The translations under genes were made by a program, and so were the position numbers. From Serratia fonticola (lineage in GTDB: Bacteria > Pseudomonadota > Gammaproteobacteria > Enterobacterales > Enterobacteriaceae), in contig NZ_VFMK01000001.1 in the NCBI RefSeq assembly GCF_006715025.1, positions 4,588,001 to 4,652,000 on the forward strand: DNA of 64,000 nt, given 5' to 3'. The notes below the pieces were generated by a model. The model was given only the letters and a program-made list of their open reading frames with translations. It was not told the DNA's origin and made no database searches. Every line of letters starts with the position of its first letter. The first letter of the stretch is position 1. This document shows, piece after piece, positions 49,851-60,051 of this stretch.

Positions 49851-51698
49851 TCAGATAGACAGCTTGTTAATGCGCTTGCCGCCGTAAAGCAGGTTGACGA
49901 TGGCACGGGTACCGACAATAGCGGTGAACATGGACGTTGCCACACCGATTGCGGTGGTAATTGCAAAGCCCTTTATCGAACCGGTACCCACGGCGTACAG
50001 AATGATTGCGGTAATCAAGGTGGTGAGGTTCGCATCAATAATACTGGAGAACGCGCCTTTATAGCCCTCATGGATCGCCTGCTGGATGGATCGCCCATTC
50101 TTCAGCTCTTCCTTGATACGTTCGTTTATCAATACGTTGGCGTCGACCGCCACCGCCAGCGTCAGCACGATACCGGCAATCCCCGGCATGGTTAGCGTTG
50201 CCCCTGGTAACAGTGACATCACGCCGACAATCAGCACCAGGTTGGCCATCAGTGCGGTTGAGGCGATCAGACCAAACTTACGGTACCAGACCACCATGAA
50301 CACGATAGAAGCCACCAGGCCCCACAGACAAGCTTCCAGACCCTGGGTAATGTTCTGCTGACCCAGTGTTGGGCCAATAGTACGCTCTTCCACAATCTGG
50401 ATAGGCGCGATCAATGCACCGGCACGCAGCAGCAGCGAAAGCTGACGAGCTTCGTTCGGGTTGTTGATGCCGGTAATACGGAAGCTGTTCCCCAGACGCG
50501 ACTGAATATTCGCCACGTTGATCACTTCTTCCTGTTTCACCAGAACCGCACGGCCATTGGTGTCTTTTTTACCGCTGTCTTTATACTCCACAAACAGGGT
50601 CGCCATTGGTTTGCCAATGTTATCCTTGGTGAAGTTGGACATGGCGGTACCACCGGCACTGTCCAGCGAGATATTAACCTGCGGCTGGTTGTATTCATCG
50701 GTGCTGGAGGTGGAATCCGTGATGTGGTCACCAGTCAGGATAACGCGCTTGTAAAGCACGATCGGCTGGCCTTCACGGGTGTATTTCACCTCTGAATCCC
50801 CTGGCACACGACCGCTTGCTGCTGCAGTCGCATCCGCATTGGTGTTCACCAAACGGAACTCCAGGGTCGCGGTTGCGCCCAAAATTTCTTTGGCACGCGC
50901 CGTATCCTGAATACCCGGCAGCTCAACAACGATACGGTCGGCACCCTGGCGCTGTACCAACGGTTCGGCAACGCCGAGCTGGTTGACACGGTTACGCAGG
51001 ATGGTGATGTTCTGCTGTACCGCGTACTCCCGCGCTTCGCTCAGGCGGGCGTCGGTCATCGTGGCTTTCAGCGTGTTGCTGCCATTGGCAGAAAGCACCA
51101 GGTCACGCTGGCGCGGTGTCATGTAGCTGATGGCCTGATCGCGGGCAGCGTCGTCACGGAAGCGGACTTCCACGCCGTTGTTGTCCAACTTGCGGATCGA
51201 GGCATAGGGAATGCCCTTTTCACGCAGTTCGCTGCGCAGGGTATCCATGGTTTGTTCTTGCAACTTGCTCAGTGCGGTGTCCATGTCGACTTCCATCAGG
51301 AAGTGCACACCACCACGTAAGTCCAGGCCCAGCTTCATCGGCTCTGCATTGAGCATCGCAAGCCAGGCTGGCGTTGCCGGGGCAAGGTTCAGTGCCACAA
51401 CATATTTGTCACCCAATTCCGCCATCAAGGCTTCGCGGGCACGCAACTGAACGTCAGGATCTTTAAAGCGAGCCAGGATTGCACCGTTTTCCAGCGCAAT
51501 CGACTTGCTCGCAATATTTTCTTTTTCTAATACGTTACGGACTTGGACCAGCGTAGTCTCACTGGCGGCGACACCGCGCGCGCCAGTGATTTGTACGGCC
51601 GGATCCTCACCGTAGATGTTGGGAAGCGCATAAAGCAGACCGACGAAGATCACGACGATCAGCATCAGGTACTTCCACAAAGGATAACGGTTTAGCAC
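49851..51698 (-). CDS. secD: Sec translocon accessory subunit SecD
   Basis: The 615-residue partner of SecF has six membrane helices and a large periplasmic domain (about 30-450) that grips exported chains. Signature segments are KLGLDLRGGVHFLMEVD, RIVVELPGIQDTARAKEILG and VLTLAVAVDANVLINERIKEELKNG, the last with the proton-path Asp. Length equals E. coli SecD. It is 25 bp downstream of yajC. Confidence 0.97.
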   Translation of the reverse strand: MLNRYPLWKYLMLIVVIFVGLLYALPNIYGEDPAVQITGARGVAASETTLVQVRNVLEKENIASKSIALENGAILARFKDPDVQLRAREALMAELGDKYVVALNLAPATPAWLAMLNAEPMKLGLDLRGGVHFLMEVDMDTALSKLQEQTMDTLRSELREKGIPYASIRKLDNNGVEVRFRDDAARDQAISYMTPRQRDLVLSANGSNTLKATMTDARLSEAREYAVQQNITILRNRVNQLGVAEPLVQRQGADRIVVELPGIQDTARAKEILGATATLEFRLVNTNADATAAASGRVPGDSEVKYTREGQPIVLYKRVILTGDHITDSTSSTDEYNQPQVNISLDSAGGTAMSNFTKDNIGKPMATLFVEYKDSGKKDTNGRAVLVKQEEVINVANIQSRLGNSFRITGINNPNEARQLSLLLRAGALIAPIQIVEERTIGPTLGQQNITQGLEACLWGLVASIVFMVVWYRKFGLIASTALMANLVLIVGVMSLLPGATLTMPGIAGIVLTLAVAVDANVLINERIKEELKNGRSIQQAIHEGYKGAFSSIIDANLTTLITAIILYAVGTGSIKGFAITTAIGVATSMFTAIVGTRAIVNLLYGGKRINKLSI

Positions 51699-51723
51699 GG
51701 CAATTCCCTTAGGGAAAACAAAA

Positions 51724-52056
51724 TTACAGGGCCTTCATAGTACCTTTCGGCAGAACGGCCGCCACGAAGTCACGCTTGATCATCACTTCCGTGGTGTCGT
51801 TCAGCGCGATGGCAATAATACCGGTGTCAGCCACTTTAGTGACACGGCCAATCAGGCCACCGGTGGTCAACACTTCATCACCCTTACCGATGGAGTCCAT
51901 CAGCTTTTTGTGCTCTTTGGCGCGTTTCTGCTGTGGACGCAGGATCATGAAATAGAAGATCAGACCAAACACCACCAGCATAATGATCAGAGAGTACGGG
52001 CTTCCCTGAGCCGGAGCCCCTGCGGATGCGACGGCGTCAGAAATGAAAAAGCTCAT
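51724..52056 (-). CDS. yajC: Preprotein translocase subunit YajC
   Basis: The 110-residue protein has one membrane helix (about 20-40, SLIIMLVVFGLIFYFMILRPQQKR), a basic stop-transfer and a cytosolic domain (KGDEVLTTGGLIGRVTKVAD). It associates with SecDF-YidC. It is the first gene of yajC-secD-secF and lies 159 bp downstream of tgt, with an ERIC-related repeat in that gap. Confidence 0.97.
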   Translation of the reverse strand: MSFFISDAVASAGAPAQGSPYSLIIMLVVFGLIFYFMILRPQQKRAKEHKKLMDSIGKGDEVLTTGGLIGRVTKVADTGIIAIALNDTTEVMIKRDFVAAVLPKGTMKAL

Positions 52057-52097
52057 TGAAATTCCCTCATTAAGTTATCAATTATTAATTCAAGCGT

Positions 52098-52225
52098 TCT
52101 ACCCTTTGTCCTTCAGACTGCGGCAGTGCTGGCTTCTCTCTTTGCCCCCGGTCACCTGGCTATCCAGGAGTCTGGGGAAACATTCGGTCGCCATCTGGCC
52201 ACGGTTTGAAATCTATCAGGTATTT
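52098..52225. repeat. ERIC-related repeat between tgt and yajC
   Basis: The segment begins ctaccctttgtccttcagac and continues through tccaggagtctgggg to ggtcgccatctggccacggt. Its outer part resembles the ERIC-like end motif; its inner part matches the repeat at 37638-37735. It overlaps the last codons of tgt and is inside the queA-tgt-yajC-secDF transcript if that operon is intact. Confidence 0.5.
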
Positions 52226-53340
52226 AAAGGTGGAATCGGTTTGCCGATCCGCCCATAAAAATCCGCAACAAACTGCTCTAATTTACCCTCTTCAATGGCC
52301 TGGCGTAAACCCGCCATCAAGCGTTGGTAGTAGCGCAGGTTATGAATCGTGTTCAATCGGGCACCGAGTATTTCGTTGCAACGGTCGAGATGATGCAAGT
52401 AGGCTCGGCTGTAATTGCGGCATGTGTAGCAATCACAGTCTTTATCCAGCGTAGAGGTATCATCCTTGTGCTTGGCGTTACGGATTTTTACCACACCGTC
52501 AGTCACAAACAGATGGCCGTTGCGGGCATTACGCGTTGGCATCACGCAATCGAACATATCGATACCGCGACGAACGCCTTCTACCAGATCTTCCGGCTTG
52601 CCAACACCCATCAGATAGCGTGGCTTATCTTCAGGAATTTGTGGACAAACATGTTCAAGAATGCGATGCATATCCTCTTTTGGCTCACCGACCGCCAAGC
52701 CGCCCACAGCGTAACCATCAAAGCCGATATCCACCAGCCCTTTTACCGAAACATCTCGTAAATCTTCGTAAACACCGCCCTGAATAATACCGAACAACGC
52801 ATTCTTGTTGTTCAGCTCATCAAAACGCTGGCGGCTGCGCTGCGCCCAGCGCAACGACATTTCCATCGAACGCTTGGCATAGTCCCAATCGGCCGGGTAT
52901 GGCGTGCATTCATCGAAAATCATTACGATGTCAGACCCCAGATCGTACTGGATCTCCATCGATTTTTCCGGGCTGAGAAACACTTTATCGCCGTTAATGG
53001 GATTACGGAAATAAACGCCTTCCTCTTTAATCTTGCGCATCGGTCCCAGGCTGAACACCTGGAAACCACCGGAATCGGTCAGAATCGGCCCGTGCCACTG
53101 CATAAAATCATGCAGATCGCCGTGCAGCTTCATGATCTCCTGCCCTGGGCGCAACCACAGATGGAAGGTGTTACCCAGCAGGATCTGCGCACCGGTATCT
53201 TTCACTTCTTCCGGCGTCATACCTTTCACCGTGCCGTAGGTACCGACCGGCATAAAGGCCGGGGTTTCCACTACGCCACGTTCAAAAACCAGGCGGCCAC
53301 GACGTGCGCGGCCATCGGTTGTCTGTAATTCGTACTTCAC
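52216..53340 (-). CDS. tgt: tRNA-guanine transglycosylase
   Basis: The 374-residue enzyme swaps guanine 34 for preQ1 in tRNAs with GUN anticodons, in queuosine synthesis. It has a TIM-barrel with DSGGFQVFSLG (catalytic Asp), the nucleophile Asp in GIDMFDCVMPTRNARNG and the zinc site CDCYTC...HHLDRCNE. The GTG at 53340 starts the conserved VKYELQTTDGRARRGR and follows AGGAGGTTTT; the frame extends 12 codons upstream. It is 175 bp downstream of queA, the gap filled by an ERIC element. Confidence 0.97.
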   Translation of the reverse strand: MKYELQTTDGRARRGRLVFERGVVETPAFMPVGTYGTVKGMTPEEVKDTGAQILLGNTFHLWLRPGQEIMKLHGDLHDFMQWHGPILTDSGGFQVFSLGPMRKIKEEGVYFRNPINGDKVFLSPEKSMEIQYDLGSDIVMIFDECTPYPADWDYAKRSMEMSLRWAQRSRQRFDELNNKNALFGIIQGGVYEDLRDVSVKGLVDIGFDGYAVGGLAVGEPKEDMHRILEHVCPQIPEDKPRYLMGVGKPEDLVEGVRRGIDMFDCVMPTRNARNGHLFVTDGVVKIRNAKHKDDTSTLDKDCDCYTCRNYSRAYLHHLDRCNEILGARLNTIHNLRYYQRLMAGLRQAIEEGKLEQFVADFYGRIGKPIPPLNT

Positions 53341-53378
53341 AAAACCTCCTACGTTAGAGAAACAGTCTAACGTCATTA

Positions 53379-53506
<128 letters not shown>

Positions 53507-53515
53507 CTCGAAAAT

Positions 53516-54586
53516 TTATTCGCCGACGGATTCGCTCTCCGCCTGCGGATTACGGCTGATAAACATCGCATCTCCGTAGCTGAAGAATCGATATTGCTCT
53601 GCCACCGCCTGATGATAGGCATTCATGGTGTTTTTATAGCCAGCAAAGGCTGAAACCAACATGATCAGCGTCGATTCCGGCAGGTGGAAATTGGTCACCA
53701 GCGCATCGATCACCTGATAATGGTAACCTGGATAGATAAAGATGCTGGTATCGCCGAAGAAAGGCGCAATCAACGCCTCCTGGCAGGCATTGGCGGCGCT
53801 TTCCAGAGAACGCACGGACGTGGTGCCCACGGCCACGACCCTTTTGCCACGCGCTTTACAAGCCAGCACCGCATCCACTACGTCCTGCGGCACTTCGGCA
53901 TATTCTGCATGCATCACATGCTCTTCAATGGTTTCCACCCGCACCGGTTGAAAGGTGCCTGCGCCTACATGGAGCGTCACAAACGCCATTTCAACGCCCT
54001 TGGCACGCAACGCGGCCAATAGCGGCTCGTCGAAGTGTAGCCCCGCAGTCGGTGCCGCAACGGCTCCCGGCTTTTCGCTATAAACGGTCTGATACAGTTC
54101 GCGGTCGGCGTCTTCATCGGGACGATCGATATACGGCGGCAGCGGCATATGCCCCACCGCATTGAGGATGGTAAAGACATCACGCTCATCATTAAAGCGC
54201 AGTTCAAACAGGGTGTCGTGGCGCGCGACCATGGTCGCGGCAATGCTTTCATCGTCACCCAGCAATAATTCTGCGCCAGGCTTGGGGGCTTTGGAGGCCC
54301 GCACATGTGCCAATACCCGATGATCGTCCAGCACCCGCTCGACCAGCACTTCAATCTTACCGCCGCTGACCTTACGGCCAAACATGCGTGCCGGGATCAC
54401 CCGGGTATTGTTGAATACCAGCAGATCGCCCGCCTCCAGCTTATCAAGCAGATCGGTGAATACGCCGTGCGTCAAGGCTCCGCTCGGCCCGTCCAATTGC
54501 AGCAAACGGCACGCACTGCGCTCAGGTTGTGGATAACGGGCAATCAAAGACTCAGGAAGCTCAAAAGAAAAATCGGCGACACGCAT
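53516..54586 (-). CDS. queA: tRNA preQ1 ribosyltransferase-isomerase QueA
   Basis: The 356-residue enzyme moves the ribosyl part of S-adenosylmethionine to preQ1 in tRNA, giving epoxyqueuosine. Motifs are FELPESLIARYPQPERSACRLL, NTRVIPARMFGRK, GAVAAPTAGLHFDEPLL and TNFHLPESTLIMLVSAFAG, all typical. Length equals the E. coli enzyme. It begins the queA-tgt-yajC-secD-secF series and is divergent from acpH by 119 bp. Confidence 0.97.
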   Translation of the reverse strand: MRVADFSFELPESLIARYPQPERSACRLLQLDGPSGALTHGVFTDLLDKLEAGDLLVFNNTRVIPARMFGRKVSGGKIEVLVERVLDDHRVLAHVRASKAPKPGAELLLGDDESIAATMVARHDTLFELRFNDERDVFTILNAVGHMPLPPYIDRPDEDADRELYQTVYSEKPGAVAAPTAGLHFDEPLLAALRAKGVEMAFVTLHVGAGTFQPVRVETIEEHVMHAEYAEVPQDVVDAVLACKARGKRVVAVGTTSVRSLESAANACQEALIAPFFGDTSIFIYPGYHYQVIDALVTNFHLPESTLIMLVSAFAGYKNTMNAYHQAVAEQYRFFSYGDAMFISRNPQAESESVGE

Positions 54587-54705
54587 GGATATTCACTTCT
54601 TCAAAATAGAGACAATCGGAAAAAACAGGCGGTACAGTCTAAAGCCGTGGACGACAAGCAGCAAGGAATAAGGCGGAATTGCATGACTTGCGTTATAGTT
54701 GCCGT

Positions 54706-55287
54706 ATGAATTTTCTCGCTCATCTCCACTTGGCCCAGCTCGCGGAAAGCTCGCTGCTAGGCAACCTGCTCGCTGACTTCGTACGTGGCAATCCCGCAGG
54801 TGATTACGATCCGGCGGTGGTCGCTGGCATCATGATGCATCGGCGTGTCGATGTATTGACTGATACTCAACCGGAAGTTAAAGCCTGCCGCGATTATTTC
54901 AGCACGGAATTTCGTCGCGTCGCGCCCATTACGCTTGATGTGGTGTGGGATCATTTTCTGGCTCGCCATTGGCAGCAGCTTGAACCCACCTGCAGCCTGC
55001 TGAGCTTCACACAGCAAGCACGTAATCTGATCGAACCGCACCTGGCGCAAACGCCGCAGCGCTTCCAGAATCTTAACAGCTATCTTTGGCCTGAACGCTG
55101 GCTCGAGCGCTATGCCGAGCTGCCTTTTATCGCCGAGGTATTACAAGGCATGGCCAGCCGCCGTCCGCGTCTGGCAGCCCTGGCGGGTTCTATTACGGAA
55201 GTAGAACGCCATTATCATCAGCTTGAAACACAGTTCTGGCAGTTTTATCCGCGAATGATGCGACAAGCCCAAAACAAAACCTTATAA
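54706..55287 (+). CDS. acpH: Acyl carrier protein phosphodiesterase AcpH
   Basis: The 193-residue metal-dependent hydrolase removes 4'-phosphopantetheine from acyl carrier protein. It is an HD-domain relative: MNFLAHLHLAQLAESSLLGNLLADFVRGNP and VAGIMMHRRVDVLTDTQPEVKAC contain the likely metal-binding His and Asp residues, then DVVWDHFLARHW. Length equals E. coli AcpH (YajB). ATG at 54706 starts the conserved N-terminus; the upstream nine codons are not conserved. It is divergent from queA. Confidence 0.94.
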   Translation: MNFLAHLHLAQLAESSLLGNLLADFVRGNPAGDYDPAVVAGIMMHRRVDVLTDTQPEVKACRDYFSTEFRRVAPITLDVVWDHFLARHWQQLEPTCSLLSFTQQARNLIEPHLAQTPQRFQNLNSYLWPERWLERYAELPFIAEVLQGMASRRPRLAALAGSITEVERHYHQLETQFWQFYPRMMRQAQNKTL

Positions 55288-55517
55288 TGACTGGCTAAAA
55301 TACCATGACATTTAAAGGGTTACATGAATGTGGCTTTTAGCCCTTGCCCTTTTGTACGAAAAGGTTATTTTTAAAGCTTGCCAAATTTAATCTCTCGGTT
55401 TGATAGGTAAAAACTATCTCATTGATTGGTCTTTTACCCTTTCATCACCGGGTAGCGGCCCTTATACTGGCCACTGCTTTTTACATCAACCCCTTAACAA
55501 CTATTACAGGAGTAATT

Positions 55518-56120
55518 ATGGTCCTGGTAACTCGTCAAGCCCCTGACTTCACAGCAGCTGCCGTATTAGGCAGTGGCGAAATCGTAGAAAACTTCAATCT
55601 GAAGAAGCACCTGAACGGCAGACCAGCCGTGCTGTTCTTCTGGCCGATGGACTTTACCTTCGTATGTCCTTCTGAGCTGATCGCTTTCGATCACCGTTAT
55701 GAAGAATTCCAGAAGCGTGGCGTTGAAGTTGTAGGCGTTTCAATGGACTCCGAATTTGTCCACAACGCATGGCGTAAAACCCCTGTCGACAAAGGCGGCA
55801 TCGGTGAAGTGAAATACCCGATGGTTGCTGATATCAAGCACGAAATTATGCAAGCTTACGGTATTCAACACCCTGAAGCCGGCGTTGCCCTGCGTGGTTC
55901 TTTCCTGATCGACAAAAACGGCATCGTTCGTTCTCAGATCGTGAACGACCTGCCAATCGGCCGTAACATCGACGAAATGATCCGTACCGTTGATGCACTG
56001 CAATTCCACGAAGAGCACGGCGAAGTGTGCCCAGCTCAGTGGGAAAAAGGCAAAGCAGGTATGGGCGCATCTCCAGACGGCGTAGCGAAATACCTGTCTG
56101 AGAATGCTGCCAAGCTGTAA
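55518..56120 (+). CDS. tsaA: Typical 2-Cys peroxiredoxin (TsaA/AhpC family)
   Basis: The 200-residue cytosolic peroxidase reduces hydrogen peroxide and alkyl peroxides. The peroxidatic Cys50 is in FTFVCPSEL and the resolving Cys171 in GEVCPAQW, which defines the typical 2-Cys class. ATG at 55518 follows an ACAGGAG site; the frame upstream is not conserved. A peroxiredoxin gene called tsaA lies between malZ and acpH in Salmonella, as I recall, so the position is conserved there; E. coli K-12 lacks it. The reductase partner is not in this window. Confidence 0.92.
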   Translation: MVLVTRQAPDFTAAAVLGSGEIVENFNLKKHLNGRPAVLFFWPMDFTFVCPSELIAFDHRYEEFQKRGVEVVGVSMDSEFVHNAWRKTPVDKGGIGEVKYPMVADIKHEIMQAYGIQHPEAGVALRGSFLIDKNGIVRSQIVNDLPIGRNIDEMIRTVDALQFHEEHGEVCPAQWEKGKAGMGASPDGVAKYLSENAAKL

Positions 56121-56140
56121 TTTCAGCCTGCAAGTCTCTG

Positions 56141-56170
56141 AACCGGTCAGCCCTGTTGGCCGGTTTTTTT
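56141..56170 (+). terminator. Terminator of tsaA
   Basis: A stem of aaccgg-ca paired with tggccggtt (one G-T pair) and a 6 nt loop is followed by seven T residues. It lies 20 bp after the tsaA stop. Confidence 0.8.
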
Positions 56171-56346
56171 ATGCCCAAAATCGGTGCAACCGCCCCTCTC
56201 CAGTGCAATATTCCCCTGTTTCGCTTCACATTTTTCACTCTGCCTACCGTCGCATTCCCTATTCGTAGCTACTCTTCATGGGTTGGCCTGCGCTTTGCAG
56301 CACCTGCGGGACAAATAAAAACACAGGGATCAACACAGGAGTCGTT

Positions 56347-58110
56347 ATGTTTTTGCAAAAATGGGGTCAACCGCTGACCTTGGCAGCCTTGCTGGTCAGC
56401 AGCCAGCTGTATGCAGCCTCAAACCCGGCGGTGGAAGCGCAAAATGGCATGGTGGTGACATCACAGCATCTGGCCTCCCAGGTCGGTGTGGATATTCTCA
56501 AGATGGGCGGTAACGCGGTCGATGCCGCCGTCGCCGTCGGGTATGCACAGGCCGTGGTCAACCCCTGCTGCGGGAATATCGGCGGTGGCGGTTTTATGAC
56601 CCTGCATCTGGCGGATGGTACCGATACCTTTATCAACTTCCGTGAAACCGCTCCGGCCGCCGCCAGTGCCAACATGTATCTGGACGCAGACGGTAAGGTG
56701 AAAAAGGACGCCAGCCTGTATGGCTATCTGGCAGCTGGCGTGCCAGGTACGGTGCTGGGGATGGAAACCGCACGCAAAAAGTACGGTAAACTGAGCCGCG
56801 AACAGGTGATGGCACCGGCCATCAGGCTGGCGCGTGAAGGTTTTATCCTGACCCGTGCCGATACCGATATTCTCGACACCACCGTCGCACGTTTCAAACA
56901 GGATCCTGAATCTGCACGCATCTTCCTGCGTAAAGACGGCTCGCCTCTGCAACCGGGCGATCGCCTGATACAAACCGATCTGGCTAATACGCTGGAAGCC
57001 ATTGCCAAAGAAGGCCCCTCAGCGTTCTATCAAGGTAAAATTCCCCAGGCGGTTGAAGCCGCAGCTAAGCGAGGGGGCGGCATCCTGACCGCTGCCGACT
57101 TTGCGCACTACAAGGTGACCGAAACAGCACCGATTACCTGTAGCTACCGCGGTTATAAATTCGTCTCTGCACCACCGCCCAGCTCTGGTGGCGTCACACT
57201 GTGCGAAATTCTTAATATCGTCGAAGGCTACGATTTGAAGAGCATGGGCTTTAACTCGGCAGCAGCAATTCACACCCTGAGCGAAGCCATGCGCCATGCC
57301 TACATGGATCGCAATACCTATTTGGGCGACCCGGAATTTATCAAGAACCCGATCGACCGCCTGGTGAGCAAAAGCTACGCCGATGACATCCGCAAACAAA
57401 TCGTCGCCAATAAGGCGACACCTTCAGAAAACGTACAGCCGGGCATGGCCCCCCACGAAAAACCGGAAACTACCCACTACTCCATCGTCGACCATCAAGG
57501 CAATGCCGTCTCGACCACCTATACCGTCAATGGTCGCTTCGGTGCCGTAGTGATCGCCCCAGGGACCGGATTCTTTCTCAATGATGAGATGGATGACTTT
57601 ACGGTCAAAGTCGGTGAGAAGAATCTCTATGGGCTGGTACAAGGGACGGCAAACGCCATCGCCCCCGGTAAGCGCCCACTATCGTCTATGAGCCCGACAC
57701 TGGTCACTAAAGATAACAAGATCTTTATGGTGCTCGGTTCGCCTGGCGGCTCGCGCATCATTACCATCACGCTGCAAACCGCCCTGAACGTGATTGATCA
57801 CGGAATGGCACCGCAGGAGGCCGTAGATGCCCCAAGGATCCACCACCAATGGTTGCCAGATGAGGTGTATTACGAGCAGCGAGGCGTTTCCGCCGATACG
57901 CTGAACATCCTCAAGGGAATGGGGTACAAGATGATTGAGCAAACGCCCTGGGGAGCCGCCGAGCTGATTCTGGTGGGGTTACCGGGAGCGGCTGGCGTCA
58001 GCCCGGCCAATTCAGGGAATGATTCGGCCGTTTCTGGCCGAGTGCGCGAAGGTTACCTGTATGGCGCCAACGATGTACGTCGCCCTGCCGGATCGGCGGT
58101 AGGATATTAA
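56347..58110 (+). CDS. ggt: Gamma-glutamyltransferase
   Basis: The 587-residue periplasmic enzyme cleaves glutathione and transfers or hydrolyses the gamma-glutamyl group. A signal peptide (MFLQKWGQPLTLAALLVSSQLYA) is followed by the large subunit (GGNAVDAAVAVGYA, NPCCGNIGGGGFM). Autocleavage before Thr375 in ETTHYSIVDHQGNAVSTTYTVN makes the small subunit, with the nucleophile Thr. The SSMSPT and GGSRIITI loops are present. It is not next to malZ in E. coli, so the locus differs. ATG at 56347 follows ACAGGAGTC. Confidence 0.96.
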   Translation: MFLQKWGQPLTLAALLVSSQLYAASNPAVEAQNGMVVTSQHLASQVGVDILKMGGNAVDAAVAVGYAQAVVNPCCGNIGGGGFMTLHLADGTDTFINFRETAPAAASANMYLDADGKVKKDASLYGYLAAGVPGTVLGMETARKKYGKLSREQVMAPAIRLAREGFILTRADTDILDTTVARFKQDPESARIFLRKDGSPLQPGDRLIQTDLANTLEAIAKEGPSAFYQGKIPQAVEAAAKRGGGILTAADFAHYKVTETAPITCSYRGYKFVSAPPPSSGGVTLCEILNIVEGYDLKSMGFNSAAAIHTLSEAMRHAYMDRNTYLGDPEFIKNPIDRLVSKSYADDIRKQIVANKATPSENVQPGMAPHEKPETTHYSIVDHQGNAVSTTYTVNGRFGAVVIAPGTGFFLNDEMDDFTVKVGEKNLYGLVQGTANAIAPGKRPLSSMSPTLVTKDNKIFMVLGSPGGSRIITITLQTALNVIDHGMAPQEAVDAPRIHHQWLPDEVYYEQRGVSADTLNILKGMGYKMIEQTPWGAAELILVGLPGAAGVSPANSGNDSAVSGRVREGYLYGANDVRRPAGSAVGY

Positions 58111-58118
58111 GTTTCTTT

Positions 58119-58140
58119 CCCTCTCCCAACCGGGAGAGGG
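58119..58140. repeat. REP-like palindrome between ggt and malZ
   Basis: A 9 bp perfect stem (ccctctccc 58119-58127, gggagaggg 58132-58140) with loop aacc lies between convergent genes. It belongs to the ccctctccc family. No T tract is adjacent on either strand, so it is not a standard terminator. Confidence 0.6.
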
Positions 58141-58153
58141 AGTGCCATAGGGC

Positions 58154-59977
58154 TCAGCGTGGCAAGCGCCACAGGTTGGCCGACTCGGCCGATAACCGTA
58201 GCCGCAGCCCACCTTCCGCCGCATTGAGCTTCCCTTCACCCACGGTCTGCTGCCATTTTCCATCCCGTAACAAGGGGTTATACGGCAATGTAATCTCACC
58301 GCTGCCGCTACGCTGCAAAGCAATCAGCACCTGCTCTCGCTGATAGGTACGAACAAACACCAGCGTTTCCCCTTGTGCATACAGTACCTGGCAGCCCCCG
58401 CGTCGCAGCGCCTTGCTCTGTTTGCGTAACGCTATCAGCCGAGTGAACAAGGCCAGCAATGGGTGATCCCACTGGCTCTCATCCCAAGGGAAAGTCTTGC
58501 GACAGAACGGGTCGTTGCCCCCATCCAAGCCAATTTCATCACCGTAATACAGGCAAGGCACACCAATCCAGCCAATCAACCACACCGCCGCCATCTGCAT
58601 GCGCTGCGGGTTATTTCCCAGCAGCGTCAGGAAGCGGGCGGTGTCATGGCTATCGAGCTGGTTAAACTGGATCAACTGACGGTTATGTGGCAGCCCGGCA
58701 CGGTAGCCATCCATCCATTGCGCACACGCGGCCGCGTCCATTTGCACCGGATGATAGGCGACGTCGACACCGGCCAGAAACGCCCTTACCGGCAGGGCAA
58801 AGCCCATATAGTTCATGGCGGCGTCTTCAACACCGGCATGCAGCCAGCGGCGTGCGTCACCAAAATGTTCGCCTAGCACATAAGCCTGCGGGTTTTCCTG
58901 CTTGATGGCCTGATAAATCCCGGCCAAGTGGTATAGATTTCCCTGCGCCCCGCCATTCTCCCCAAGCATATGCACCACGTCCAAACGCCAACCATCGATA
59001 CTGTATGGCGGGCGTAACCAGTGGCGTACCACGCTGCTTTCTGCACGGTAAATGGCATCCACCACCTGCGGTTCGGCAAAGTTGAGCTTTGGCAGATTGG
59101 TGTTTCCCTTCCAGCTCAACGCATTACCATCCGGATAGAAATTGAACCAGCCGCGATACGGAGAGTCCGGGTTGTGGCAGGCACCATTCTCCACCTGCTG
59201 ATGGCGATCGAACCACGGATGTGAATCGCCGGTGTGGTTAAACACACCATCCAGCACCAGTTTGACACCCACCTTGTGAGTGCTTACTCGCAAACGCTGC
59301 AATGCCGCGTTACCGCCGAAGTAAGGATCGACCTGATAGTAATCTTCCGTATCGTACTTATGAACGCTCGGTGAGGTGAAAATAGGATTTAAATACAACG
59401 CGGTAACGCCTAGCTTCTGCAGATACGGCAGTTTCTCGCTGATACCATCCAGATCGCCACCATAGAAGGTAGAAGCGGCATATTCATCCTCCAGAGGATG
59501 CTGCCAATCACGGCGCACCACGTCACACCCACAAGCGTGATGATGATAGCTGCCATTTTTGATGCCATGTTCCCTACCGCTGCAGGCAAAGCGATCGGGG
59601 AAAATCTGATAAAACACCTGATCGGCCACCCAGGAGGGTGCGCTATCCGGCACATCCAGCGCAAACTGGGCCAGTTGCCCCGGCGGCGTCAGCGACCAGC
59701 CCTCCGGGCCAAACCATTGCTGACGATCGGCCCACAACAGTTTGAAACAATAGCGCCGCACCGGTTCCCCTTCATGCAGCGTCAGGCTGGCCTGATAACG
59801 CCATTTTCCTGCGACCTGCCGGGCCTTCATGATCAGTAACCACTCTTCATTGTCCGGTTCGGCGCGCAGAAATACCCGTTCGGGTAAATCATCTCCCTGT
59901 AACCACAGCGTGATATCCAGCCGTTGTCCCTTATTCTCCATGAATGGCGGAACGGGTTGATGCCAGGCATTCAGCAT
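58154..59977 (-). CDS. malZ: Maltodextrin glucosidase MalZ
   Basis: The 607-residue cytosolic GH13 enzyme removes glucose from the reducing end of maltodextrins. An N-terminal carbohydrate-binding-like domain (1-115) precedes the TIM barrel. Catalytic motifs are DGVFNHTGDSH, DGWRLDVVHMLG (nucleophile Asp), VLGEHFGDARR (acid/base Glu) and NQLDSHDTARF (stabilising Asp). ATG at 59977 follows AGGAGAAAAGTC; the frame extends seven codons further upstream. MalT-like boxes lie upstream. Confidence 0.95.
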   Translation of the reverse strand: MLNAWHQPVPPFMENKGQRLDITLWLQGDDLPERVFLRAEPDNEEWLLIMKARQVAGKWRYQASLTLHEGEPVRRYCFKLLWADRQQWFGPEGWSLTPPGQLAQFALDVPDSAPSWVADQVFYQIFPDRFACSGREHGIKNGSYHHHACGCDVVRRDWQHPLEDEYAASTFYGGDLDGISEKLPYLQKLGVTALYLNPIFTSPSVHKYDTEDYYQVDPYFGGNAALQRLRVSTHKVGVKLVLDGVFNHTGDSHPWFDRHQQVENGACHNPDSPYRGWFNFYPDGNALSWKGNTNLPKLNFAEPQVVDAIYRAESSVVRHWLRPPYSIDGWRLDVVHMLGENGGAQGNLYHLAGIYQAIKQENPQAYVLGEHFGDARRWLHAGVEDAAMNYMGFALPVRAFLAGVDVAYHPVQMDAAACAQWMDGYRAGLPHNRQLIQFNQLDSHDTARFLTLLGNNPQRMQMAAVWLIGWIGVPCLYYGDEIGLDGGNDPFCRKTFPWDESQWDHPLLALFTRLIALRKQSKALRRGGCQVLYAQGETLVFVRTYQREQVLIALQRSGSGEITLPYNPLLRDGKWQQTVGEGKLNAAEGGLRLRLSAESANLWRLPR

Positions 59978-60051
59978 GACTTTTCTCCTGATGAACAAAA
60001 CGAAATCGATGGCCTAATGCCTCGCACCATGCCACGTTGAGTGCATTTCCC

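Noticed and set aside
58119..58140. Rho-independent terminator shared by ggt and malZ
   Set aside because: The stem is strong, but neither strand has a T tract next to it; the sequence is a member of the REP-like family.
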